This document shows positions 49,491-60,088 of a DNA stretch of 64,000 nucleotides, piece after piece. The stretch is from Paramecium octaurelia (Eukaryota > Ciliophora > Oligohymenophorea > Peniculida > Parameciidae). Numbering within the stretch: position 1 is the first letter of the stretch; each line of letters opens with the position of its first letter. The notes under the pieces were generated by a model. That model was not told the origin of the DNA, did not search any database, and worked only from the letters and a program-made list of their open reading frames with translations. The stretch is from the NCBI GenBank assembly GCA_905182995.1, contig CAJJDP010000089.1:62001-126000 (forward strand), read 5' to 3'. A program made the position numbers and the translations under genes.

Positions 49491-52400
49491 ATGGCGTCAC
49501 AAATGTATTTATTTATTAGAACTCCACTAGAGTTTTTAAGGAGAAGGATTACGAATTTATTTATAAAACCAGAGTCATTTAATTATAGCAAACAACAGAC
49601 AATCCTTTGAGATTAGACAGACCAAAAGTCACAATATAGAGAGGCAGAAAAGCGAATGTGCAAATAAGAACAAAAGGAAATTTCGTTGATCCTTTATCAA
49701 GAGCAGCTACTTAAAAGGCTTAAACAAATCCATTAAGCCGACCACAAACTGTAGATCCATTGGCTAGACCTTCAGCATAACCAACTCAAAAAATAGAATA
49801 GTCATAACCACAAACCTAGGCTAAGAGCGTTGAACCAAATAAGCCATAATAATAATAATAATAATAGGAAGGCAAACTTGAAATAGATGCAGAAGAGAAA
49901 TAATTAAAAGCAACAGGAGAATTCTCAATTTATTGGTCAGAAATAAGAGAAGACTTTTAAAACATATTTCAAATTAAAACATATGATTTAGAGCAACCAG
50001 TGCCGAATGTATGAAAATATTATATGCTAGCCTTTTGGAGCCAATGTTCAAACTATGAATTAATTTGATGGATAAGCTAAATCAGCATATAGTGGAGACA
50101 GCAAAATTGAATATTAGACACAGGCTCCAAAGTAAGGGGCTTCAAAAATGATTTTATAAAAGACCTACATTCAAAAAGTGTTGGATATCAGAAGAGATTT
50201 AAAGAGACAATGGATTAATGGAGACAAAGTGGCATCATTACAATTAGCAATCTAATCTTGCAAATTGCTAATTGATAATGATAAACCTCTCTTTGCTCCA
50301 GTCAAATATGTTTACATTATTGACATTTTGGAAACCTTTGGTAAATACGTAATTGAGAGATTGCTGAAATTAAGTTATCCACAATATACAGATCAAAAGA
50401 TAGCTGAAATCAGTTTGTAAAGTGTAGTTGGATCCAACATCTCTGAAACAGCCTCAGAGATAGGAAGAAATTGGATAAATAAAATAGGTTCTATAAGAGA
50501 ATTATTGCCTCGATTGTATGTAGAAGCCACTTTGTTGAAGGTTTATTATTTTATTGATTAAAGTTAAATTAAACCAATATTTCAAAGACTTATTAAATAA
50601 GTCAGGGCAATTGGTGATTATATTAATGTATTTAGTTCTTTTATTCAATTAGGCTTTGTACTTTGCACTTTATCTATTTAGAATAGGAGCAGAATTGTTC
50701 TCAGGGGAGAAGGATTATCTCATATCCACATTAAAAGATTTCTTTATTTATATGAATCAAAAAACTAAATTTGGTAAATTAGAGGTTCAAGGAGACCAAT
50801 ATCTAAGACTATTTGAGCCATATTTAATTTAGACATTCAGACAATATTCACAAAATTGTACAGAAGTAACTAATTTAATTAAATTCAATTTAGAGAGAAT
50901 TCAAGGATATTTTTGAACATTTTAGATAGAGCACATAAAACCATTTTGTTTTGAAAAAGATGATTGAATAATTTTAGGCTGTGCATATAAGTACACTAGC
51001 TTTAGAGTTATTTTCAATAATGTAAGCTTATCCTGTGGATAACAAATATTAATTATATGCTTGTTTTTTACCTAAAATAGCAAAGGGATTAACCAATGTA
51101 GCTGCTGGTGCTGAGATATGTGAGTATGTTCTATAGGACATTTTATAAATAAAGTCATTTTCACTCTTTTTAGAGATCTTGGCATCATTAATTGAATTGA
51201 TTTTTAGATCCTTTTAGGGATATCAGAAAAATTAATTCTTTTTCTTGATTTTACAAAGATTTAATGATTTATTTAGCATGGTGGAGAAGGATCAAGTGAA
51301 TACCAATTAAAGTAGGGATACTTTTATCAAATTGCATTAATTTATTATTAAAATATTTTAAGATTCTTAGGATATTTCAGAAATCCTTTAAATTGACACA
51401 TTTATTACATGTATTTAATTTTTCCCTGAAGACATGAAAAAACTTGTTTGCAATGATTTGCTTTCAATGATAATAAATAGGGATCAGAAAGAAAAAATCA
51501 CTGACCCTATGGCCGTGCATTCAATTGTAAAATTGACAGCAAATTTGAATAACAAGAAATCAATTACCAAGGATGAATAAAAAAGTTTGGCAAAAATAAT
51601 CAATTAACTATTGCAAAAGATTGATTTTGGCAAAGATTTAGAACAAACATTGAATCTATATGCTGAAATGAGAGGTTAGTTTGGAAATATAAGTGGTCTA
51701 TCTGAAATTTTGATAGATAGAGCCTTAGATTTGATTTTTAAAGGGAAACGATTATCCAAAGGAAAAACTCAAAAAAAAATAATTTCCTTTTATTAAGCCT
51801 GTATTGCTTATAGTTTTATTACTATTCCTACAATTGATAATCCAGTATCAAAGTTGAGAAAATATATTTAAGTGGCTCAAGTGGGCTTATCATTGAATTT
51901 ATTATCTCAAAGTGAAGCAGTGGTTAAAACTGCAATTGAAACACTGCTTGAATTGCCTGAAACTCATAATGGGCGACCGATTGATGAAGTCGTTACTCCA
52001 TATATCTTGGATTTGATTTCATTTATAATATTAGTCCCTGATGACCCTTCAGCAGGTTACTTGAACATTTTCCAAGGTTTATTGAAGGCAATTGAGTAGT
52101 TGAAATGGAATCAAAAGAATGGAGGGATTTATTCAATAGTCATATATGTTAATTGCATATAATACTTATGTGCATAAGTGCAAGAAAGATTGCCATATCA
52201 TTTTGAAAATGTGAAATCAAATGATGCTTTATTTAACAAGGATTCTTAATTTAGTTTGACTGTATTGGAACTAGTACAGTAATTGTATGTTAAATTAGGA
52301 GAATAGGCAGGAGCAATTGCAAAACTCAATATTGCCGATTCAATTGTAATTATATATATTTGTATTTTAAAAGGAAAATGGTTTAATTGTGAAGTAGATG

Positions 52401-52646
52401 CTAAGTTGTCTGAATAGATTGCTAACATTATTGAAATTTAATAAGGAAGCTGAGGCTACATTTACAATCTTTGTTGATTTGATATATAAAAAGATAAATG
52501 AATTGAATAGAGATAGAACTGGAAAGGTGCAATTGACATTGTTGAAAGCCTATTTCCTATTAACTTTTATAAACATTGAGAAGTCAACAACAGTAATGAA
52601 TTATTAATAAATTAGTTTAATTTTGATGACAAAAAGAATTAAATGA
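49491..52646 (+). CDS. VPS35L: VPS35L, retriever (Commander) complex scaffold subunit
   Basis: Alpha-solenoid that with VPS26C and VPS29 forms retriever, which recycles cargo from endosomes. The disordered N-terminus carries short DPLSRAA and DPLARPS motifs like the human protein and a Gln run coded by (TAA)n near 49850. The solenoid includes LAIQSCKLLIDNDKPLFAPV, KYVYIIDILETFGKYVIERL and WINKIGSIRELLPRLYVEAT. Near the end come IPTIDNPVSKLRKYIQVAQV and ISFIILVPDDPSAGYLNIFQ, matching the family closely. Introns include 49505-49530 and one after VPN near 50008; others are not placed. TGA 52644-52646. The stop lies 110 bp from the stop of the convergent PAP2 gene. Confidence 0.9.
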
Positions 52647-52755
52647 TAAACATTTTAGAGGCTGCTAAAAATTGAGTTATGATTTTATTTAGATATATAA
52701 TTTGAATTTATTTTAAGTTAAGTTTAGAGTACAATTAAATATATATTCAAAAAAA

Positions 52756-54119
52756 TCACACCATCTCCATTTCAGATTAGTCAATTTAGCTAATTTTACT
52801 AAATTATTATCTTTTAAAGAAGGATGTCACTAATCTTAGACTCAGCGGAATTATCATTACAAATAAGATGGATATTTCTAAATAATGAAATTGAGTGAAA
52901 AATATTTTGCATAACAATTTCTTAGTTTCAGAATTTCCAGCAATTTTGGTGGATGTTTATTCTTCAAAAATTTAAATCCAATAGACGATGATGTATGTAA
53001 GCAGGTATTAAATATTTTAGCCAATTTGATTTAAGATTTAATCCGATTCAACCTTTAGCAATGTTTATTATTTGGAATAGAAGGCCAACAAATAACATGG
53101 GAAGAACAATATTGAGATTCCAGAGATATCATGAGTTTCAAATTTATTTTTCGGATTGTACCCTCCTCCATCTGTACATTGTGGCTACTTCAATATATTT
53201 TGTTTCCATTATTATTTTAACTCAATCAAAGATTATTCATAATGTCTTTCAAAATACAAGAGATAAGCAAAGGTAAAAATCAAAAAAGAGACTAAAAGCA
53301 TTTTCATGTATCTGTATGAATTCAAAAATAAAGAGTTTCTGAAAGCTTATTCTATCATCTTCTCCAAGCCACAATAATAATACACATAGATAATATATCC
53401 TCCTATCACCCAACCTATTATGATTTGATTCAAGAAGTGAACTCCAAAATATAGTCTACCAATTCCAATTAGGAATGCAAAGATTGCTATGAAAAACTTG
53501 TACTTTGAGTAGGAGAAATATTGATTTGAATAAATCTATTTATATAATTCAGAACTAAGAATTAATAAAAGAAAATACTTTGAGATTTCTTTTTCATCCT
53601 ATACTAGCTTATCTGATTCAATTAGGGAGCAATTCTCTTAAGTGTTGTATTTTTTCAATACAATGGTTTCAATCAGTATTGTATAGAAGACAAATGACCT
53701 GAGGGAGTGTCCACTCGGATCACCAAACCCAGTGTAGCAAAAATCTAGTTTGATTTATGGGTCTAAGTAAAATGGCCTTGGTTGAGTCATAATCATCTTG
53801 ATTAAGTTCCCAAATGCAGCAGCTATTGCATTCATGGTTATAAGCTTGAATATCTAAATTTTGTTTTAAGCTTTGATCCATATCAAAAGAGTCAAAATAT
53901 TAGTGCATTCTGCATCTCCTGCGGTTGAGAATACCAAGAGTATGTATTCTAAAATAGTTTTAAGACTTTACCGAAATATCCAGTTTCTTTTCCATACTCA
54001 AACTATATTTGAAGAAACTTAGTAATTTCATTGCTTATATTGTAAGTTAAGCTTCCATAAAGATTGTCCAATACCAAAAAGAATAGCAATACCACAGTTG
54101 CGAGTAATAATTTGTACAT
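52756..54119 (-). CDS. PAP2/glucose-6-phosphatase-like membrane phosphatase, 446 aa
   Basis: A signal-anchor-like N-terminus (MYKLLLATVVLLFFLVLDNL) precedes several membrane helices. All three phosphatase motifs are present: KMIMTQPRP (K-x6-RP), GDPSGHS (PSGH) and GRLYFGVHFLNQ (R-x5-H, where the His is the nucleophile or base). Their spacing and the GRLYFGVHFLNQIIIGWVIG stretch are closest to glucose-6-phosphatase and related lipid phosphatases of ER-type membranes. A further ~150 residues with two more hydrophobic segments extend beyond the family core. One intron (53949-53971) gives 447 codons exactly. Apparent plus-strand frames at 52885-53115 and 53061-53276 are shadows of this gene. Confidence 0.85.
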
Positions 54120-54529
54120 TAAATAAATGAAAATTGAATTAAAAAGAATTTAAAATGTTCTCATGAAATTCCGAAATTCTTAATATGAGTTTATTATTAA
54201 TTTCTATTATTAGAATTACAAAATAAAAATCAAGTATTTAATCTGGATGTCTTTATTCAGTTGCAAACAACATGCTTTGAAGATAGTGGTCTAGATCTGA
54301 AGCATACATTTTAGAAGAAATTATAAATATAGTATTTAAGTTTTAAAGGACTTGAGAGTAACAAGAGTGAAAGAATGGAGGTCTTATTCCTCTTATTATA
54401 ATAATCATAAGAAATTTAAAATTAAAAGAAGCGGTATAGGAATTTAATTTGATAATGTGTTATTTCATAAATGAAATAAAATAAGTGTTGAATTAAATTT
54501 ATAATATTATTATGTTTATACAAACCAAA
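54120..54529. other. 410-bp spacer
   Basis: AT-rich region between two minus-strand genes; it holds the PAP2 promoter side and the 3' side of the Rieske gene. A 9-bp inverted repeat with a 2-nt loop lies at 54460-54479. No gene seen. Confidence 0.45.
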
Positions 54530-55918
54530 TCACCATTCCAATACATCTAAGCCCTTTTCAAATTCAGCAGAGCCTTCATAAAATTGGGAATACCATTATC
54601 TCCAATTTAACATTGCTTGATCAGCCTGGGTTTTCATATTATACCTTAGGGTTTCTGAAAATATCTTAGCGTTCCATAATTTGACATCAAAGATCACCTA
54701 TCTTAATTCAGCATGAAGAAGATAAGCCGATAACCAATAAGGTAAGTAATTATTAGTAAATACAGTGTGATAGACTTTTTATGTAAATTTTTCCACAGGT
54801 TGAATTGCCTACTTAAATAGTACCTCAAAGATGGCACTCTTAACATATAATGCGACTGTTGCTGGACCCATTTGGAATCCAGTTGCCCAAACTGCGTGGA
54901 ATTTATATTTATTAAACAAAATGACATATCCATCTAACAACAAAACATTCAAATATGGAATGAGTTCTTTGTTGACAAGATATTGATCAAATATGGTTTT
55001 TTAATAAGTTCTACACTTTTCAACAGGATGAGTCATTTTCTCTAAGAAATCTGGATCTTTGGCATTTTTAGTTCTCATCTCCCATCTTAGTTGTACCAAC
55101 CACGAGGGGATGATATCCATTGCAGAATAATGAACATAATCAAAATGTTTCATATCAGCACCATTCTCAGGTATTTCTTGAATGTGACAATTCACATAAT
55201 TTACACTCTCAGCTCTCAAAGTAAGGTGATCACTTTATTCAACCACTAGATCGTACCATCTAAATTAATAACAAATATATTTACGGTTTCGATTCTTTGG
55301 AATGTAGCCATATATATACAATTCCTTTGAGTTCTTTGACAAGATAAGTTTTAATTTTAACTTCTCCATCAGATATTTTCTATAGGTACTCTCCCTTCTA
55401 GTTTTTGGTCACTCTCTCAATATCGGGATAACAATAAGTTGAAACTACTTTTGGATCCAATTTCTCAGAATTTACACAGAGACCACTTTTACCATCAAAG
55501 GCCCATCCATGGAATGGACATCTAATTATGATCTAAATTAATTACTCTATGCAGGATCTGAATTTTACTTAACCTCCGATTCCTAAATTAGCACCCATGT
55601 GTGGACAATAAGCAGCTACAGCATACACAGTTTTATCTGTTCCTCTGTAGTATGCAATGTGTCTTCCACATAATTTGATTTCTTTCACTTCTCTAACTAT
55701 TACTTGATAATATACCCTGATTTCAACTCTCCAGATCTACATAGACGATACCAACCATTTGGATAAGAAGGAGGGCATTTTCCTCTGGGCAATTTGTTTC
55801 TAATGTTGTGTTGTTCTAATTTCTCAACGATTGTAAAGAATTTGAATTTCCTATAATATAGGAAGTAGAGGATGAAGACAGCCAAAGTTAAGAGGATTTC
55901 GTATGACAAGATAGTCAT
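54530..55918 (-). CDS. Rieske non-haem oxygenase, cholesterol 7-desaturase type (Neverland/DAF-36)
   Basis: Membrane-anchored sterol oxygenase. An N-terminal helix (YEILLTLAVFILYFLYYR) is followed by PNGWYRLCRSGELKSGEVKE and the Rieske cluster site CPHMGANLGIGG ... SCIECPFHGWAFDGKSG (C-x-H and C-x2-H ligands). Downstream the oxygenase domain carries the HFDYVHYSAMDIIP region, consistent with iron-binding histidines. The layout and the GEVKEIKLCGRHIAYYRG start match insect Neverland, nematode DAF-36 and the Tetrahymena sterol C7 desaturase. A 23-nt intron near 55700 and a 24-nt intron near 55540 restore these motifs; at least one more intron must exist because the total is not yet a whole number of codons. 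TGA 54530-54532. Confidence 0.88.
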
Positions 55919-56007
55919 TTTGAAATAGGATTTAATGAAATAAATTTATATTTTATATCTTCTTTTTGTATATACATTTATATTATTTAATATCTAATCA
56001 GTTAACA

Positions 56008-57282
56008 ATGGTAATCAAGAAATTCAATTTCAATAAAATGACTAATAATAATAAGTAACCAAACAAATAAATTAAGTAGGATAATCTTTAACAAATTAGT
56101 GGAAATGAATAAAATCAAGAATAACTTAAGAATTACGAATAAAACTACAATCCAGAAAAAGAAAATGAACTTAAACCATTTGAATCTGAAAAATAACCTA
56201 TCCAAGTTATCCCTGAGGCTGAAGAAGGATTTCTAACAAAAATTAATGGGTGTTCTTGTGGGAGACAAGCCGAGGAAAATACAGAAATTAACAATGAAGG
56301 ATGCATTATGCAGATAGATAGATAAATTTATCTAGAAATACTTAACTCCTACTTATTTGCTACTACATTCTATTAGGGCTTATTTCTATTTGTTCAACTT
56401 TTGAAAGGTTTACTAATCTATTTTCTTAATGACGAATGGCTTGATGAATTACAATTTTTGGATAGTTTCTTCAAAAAGGGATGGAGATTGTTTAAGATAA
56501 CATTCTTTGTTCTAAGTAATTTAGATGTCTGCTATTGGATTTATTATATCTATCGATAAAATAAGAAAGATGGTACCATTGAATATGTGATGACATTATG
56601 TAGAATGATTGATGCATTCTTCTTCAATTTCCCTTAGATGATTGTGTTTTTCTATCTTTTATGCAAGACTTAGAAAACTTTCAAATCCCATACTTAGTTA
56701 TTGCAGGTGTCAATTTACTCTCTATAGTAAATGGATTCATGCACCTAAATTGTTTTGCTGGAACCTCATTTCTAAGCATTAGATGGAGTATTTGTTTATC
56801 TGTGAATTATATGTAAAACTCTTCCTAGTTGTTTCAGTGTTTATAAAATTATATGAATTTAATATAGAATATGAATGTTTCAGCCTATTCTGCCTTTGCG
56901 GGCTTATCTAATATTAATTATTCACTGGAGACCAGGATATTACAGGATAGATCTTATCAATAATCTACTTCTAACTGAAGACCTTCATTGTTATCACATT
57001 TAAAGAAGAGAGCTTTGCCATGTCAGATTTGGATTGTGATGCCTAGCCTGGAATATTTAATGTTGTGGTTCAAAGTCAACGTATGATTTATGAGCAATTA
57101 ATTTTTTTAAAATGATTTCGCTTGCATTTATCTTCTGACTCTTTGGTGGATGAGATATTATCACAACCAATTAGATACTATTTTATCTGTACTTGGTAGG
57201 CTTGGGATGTCTGGGCATTATAATGTTGAATCTGCTGTATATTTTTCTTACTGAATGGAAGAAAAATATGGTCAAACCTTGA
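56008..57282 (+). CDS. Multi-pass membrane protein, 3' end uncertain
   Basis: ATG 56008 opens a long frame. About 65 disordered Asn/Gln-rich residues and a short Cys motif (INGCSCGRQ) come first. Four or more membrane segments follow, such as YLFATTFYQGLFLFVQLLKG, IDAFFFNFPQMIVFFYLLCK and LYVKLFLVVSVFIKLYEF. A 31-nt intron (GTTATTGCAG...CTATAG) near 56700 best joins the frames (alternative 19 nt). After about 57080 three frames compete and I could not find a good intron, so the C-terminus may end at TGA 57252-57254 or 57280-57282. Family not recognised. Confidence 0.55.
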
Positions 57283-57522
57283 AATATCATTTATAATATT
57301 TTGAATATATTTATCCATTCATAAACTCTTCTCATCTATAAATACTGACTTAAAACTTAAAATCATTTTAATATATCCTTAGGATGATTCTATAAAATGA
57401 ATAATATAACTCATCTTTAGATTCATTAAAGTATCTGATATCATAGACTTAGTTTTGTTAACGACTATTTATTAATAATCTCTCTTTTGTCAACTTTTAA
57501 TTATTAAATAAGAGATAATTTT

Positions 57523-58228
57523 TCAAATCATAAATGTAATATAATTAATGCCCTTTTATTAATATTAATTGTTAAGAAAATTCTTTTAGTTTAACAAGTT
57601 CTTTTTTCTAATTGTATTATCAACATAAAAGACCCTTTAAGATTACGAGATAATTAAATGCTACAACATGAATCTCTGGACGTCAATGCCTTTCTTAATT
57701 TACTTATTCAAAAATTCTTGTATTTTATGACGAAAAGTCTCAATATTTTCCAGGTCTTTCAGAGCACCCTGATATGAATCAATTAGTCCTTCTTTAAACT
57801 TGTTACAATTGATAAGAATTAGCTGAAGCCCTACTTAAAAATGACCATCTTCCTTTGACAATTTATTTTATTATTTTTCAGACTATGTGTCAGAAGTGTA
57901 TTCAAACATAAAGCAATAATAGCATAAATTCAATAACAAATATAAATAAAAATCATTGAGACCTAATGAATATGGCCTATATTCCCAAAAGGCCTTTGAT
58001 AGTGATTTTACTTTTTTATATTGAATTTCGACCTACTCTTATTTCCAAAGGCTTAGAAATGCCTATGACAAATTTGTATTATCCTATCAAGGATATAGCA
58101 GAGTTCTCATCCCTTATCACAGCTTCTTCGTTCAAATCTGTTTCGATTAATTCCCATTCATCTAATTTTAAAGTAGTTGATTGATCAACTTAAGATATCA
58201 AGATTTGCATCTTATTTAGAGAGCCCAT
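57523..58228 (-). CDS. Helical uncharacterised protein, 227 aa
   Basis: ATG 58226-58228 (MGSLNKMQILISQ) to TGA 57523-57525; one 22-nt intron (GTCGAAAT...AAAAG) near 57990-58030 gives 228 codons exactly. An acidic N-terminal part (LKLDEWELIETDLNEEAVIR) is followed by a Tyr/Leu-rich stretch (YLYLLLNLCYYCFMFEYTSD) and a long charged coil (YQGALKDLENIETFRHKIQE, FLNKQIKKGIDVQRF), then a basic tail. The donor GTC is unusual. The plus-strand frame at 57966-58184 is much less protein-like and I take it as a shadow. Function unknown. Confidence 0.5.
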
Positions 58229-58641
58229 ATTTGGCAAATGATGTATTTTATCGAAATTATAATAGTTATTTTAATTGAAATAAAAACTAACTAAATCATA
58301 ATATCTTCAGTGAGTTTTAATTAAAATTCCCAATTATAATTAACACTTTTTTAGCAGCCAACTCGAGTTTCAACCCTAAATTCCTTTTTTTTAATTCCAG
58401 GTTTATCCAATTTGAAATTGGTCTTAGATCACTTATTCTATAGAGGAAGTCATTCAAATCCATAATGAGGGACTAATTTTTGCCCCTCAATTTGATTGCA
58501 GTGATAAGGAATAAAAATTTCATTGTTTGAATCCTTAGTTAATTGTGTAGGATAGTGGGAAATAAAAAAACTGAAGATAATGACAACAATAATTAAGTTG
58601 TATTTATTAGAAATATTATTATATTAAATTTACAACTACAT
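58198..58641 (-). pseudogene. Protein-like frame broken by two TGA codons
   Basis: A 148-codon frame on the minus strand. It begins with a membrane helix (YNLIIVVIIFSFFISHYP) and continues with FIPYHCNQIEGQKLVPHYGF and then, after two in-frame TGA codons at positions where Trp would fit, SKTNFKLDKPG and KEFRVETRVGC. No intron of normal size removes both stops. Its 5' end touches the MORN gene start (2 bp between the ATGs) and its 3' end overlaps the gene at 57523-58228 by 31 bp. It is most likely a decayed gene. Confidence 0.35.
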
Positions 58642-58643
58642 TA

Positions 58644-60014
58644 ATGGGAACGAATAATTCAAAAGAAAAAAGTGACTCATAGAAAATAACTAAGGATTCA
58701 AATGATGTTCCATAAATAAATCAAAAAAAAGAGAAGTCATAGGATCTGATTCAATAACTTGAGTAATCCAACTCATAAAGTTAGAATGCCTAAATTAAAT
58801 CATAAATTAAGAAATAATAAATGAGAAATGAAGTTCCTAAAGTAAAAGAGGAGCAACTTCAATAGCTCTAAATGACCTTCTACAAGGGAGACTTTGAAAA
58901 TTAAATTTTTGCTCAATAAGATCAGTCAACAGTTCTAAAGAATAATGTTCAAATCTAAGCAAAAGAACATGGAGTGGGGTCAACTTTAGATGTAAACTTA
59001 GAAATTCATGATGAACATGCAATGGATGTGAATGGATGCAGAAACAAATTGAGAAATGATAGATTCATACAGATATAAGAGCATGATCCTATAATAGTGG
59101 CTGTTTTAGATGATCTGGAGTGTCAAACCTCTAGCCATCACCCATCTAATACTTAAGCCAAGCCTTACCCGGGTACTTAAATTCTGATTCAAAATCGAAT
59201 TATTGCTGGATTGTGGAAGAAGTTGGGACCCTACAAAGTGACTAATTTCAACTTCAAACCATTTGAACTATAAGAGAACTTGATTTATTATGGAGAATGG
59301 TTTTAATAAAAGAGAAATGGCTTTGGATTTTTGATTTGCGACGATTTTATTTATGAAGGGTATTGGTTGAATGATGTTTATCACGGCGATGGAAGGATGA
59401 TTAGTAATGATGGGAATATCTACATTGGAGAGTTCAAAAATGGATAATTTAGTGGGGATGGATTTTATCTTAATAATGAATAAGTTGTGTATGAAGGCGA
59501 ATGGGAAAATGGACAAAAAAACGGTATCGGAAAAGAATAGATGCCTGATGGATCGGTTTTTATCGGTCAATTTTATAAAAATTAACGAAATGGACAGGGA
59601 AAGCTATTCAACAATAAGGAATAGTTTGTATTTGAAGGAGAATGGATGAATGGAAAGGCCAAAGATGAGGGAATAGTAATTTGGCAGGATGGTAGAAAAT
59701 TTGAAGGGAAGTGGTGTAATGGAATGATGCATGGTCATGGCGTATTTATATGGCCAGGAGGCAAGAAATACATAGGGAATTATGTGAATAATGTAAGGGA
59801 TGGATATGGAGAATATTATTATCCAGATGGAAAGATTTATAAGGGAATGTGGAAAAAGGGATTGATGCATGGATAGGGAATAATAATATATCCAAACAAT
59901 TCTCATGAGAAGGGGCAGTGGAAACTAGGAAAAAAGGTTGTAGTTTAAGACAAAAAAAAGCTTAAAGAAAAATCTTTAAAGAAGTAGGAAAACAAGCCTA
60001 TCTTGCCTATGTGA
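58644..60014 (+). CDS. MORN-repeat protein, possibly N-myristoylated, 456 aa
   Basis: Intronless, 457 codons, TGA 60012-60014. The first residues MGTNNSKEKS fit an N-myristoylation signal (Gly2, Ser6), suggesting membrane attachment. Residues ~1-200 are disordered, Gln/Ser/Lys-rich, with a coiled stretch. From ~215 to ~420 there are about eight MORN repeats of the form Y-x-G-x-W/F-x3-x-x-G-x-G (for example YYGEWFQQKRNGFGF, YIGEFKNGQFSGDGFY, FEGKWCNGMMHGHGVFIW, YIGNYVNNVRDGYGEY, YKGMWKKGLMHGQGIII). The tail is Lys-rich. MORN proteins in ciliates are linked to cortex, basal bodies and membrane junctions; the exact role cannot be told. Confidence 0.92.
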
Positions 60015-60088
60015 TTTAATCTTTATATTTTACTTATTTCGAGTTATTGATAATAAATAAATTTAAAGTTATCTTATTCAATTATAAA

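Noticed and set aside
52885..53276. Plus-strand frames resembling a small gene or relic beyond VPS35L
   Set aside because: The minus strand holds the long, in-register C-terminal part of the PAP2-like enzyme (447 codons exactly with one intron).
57966..58184. Plus-strand 72-codon frame
   Set aside because: The minus-strand protein over the same bases is acidic/helical, in register over 228 codons, and more protein-like.
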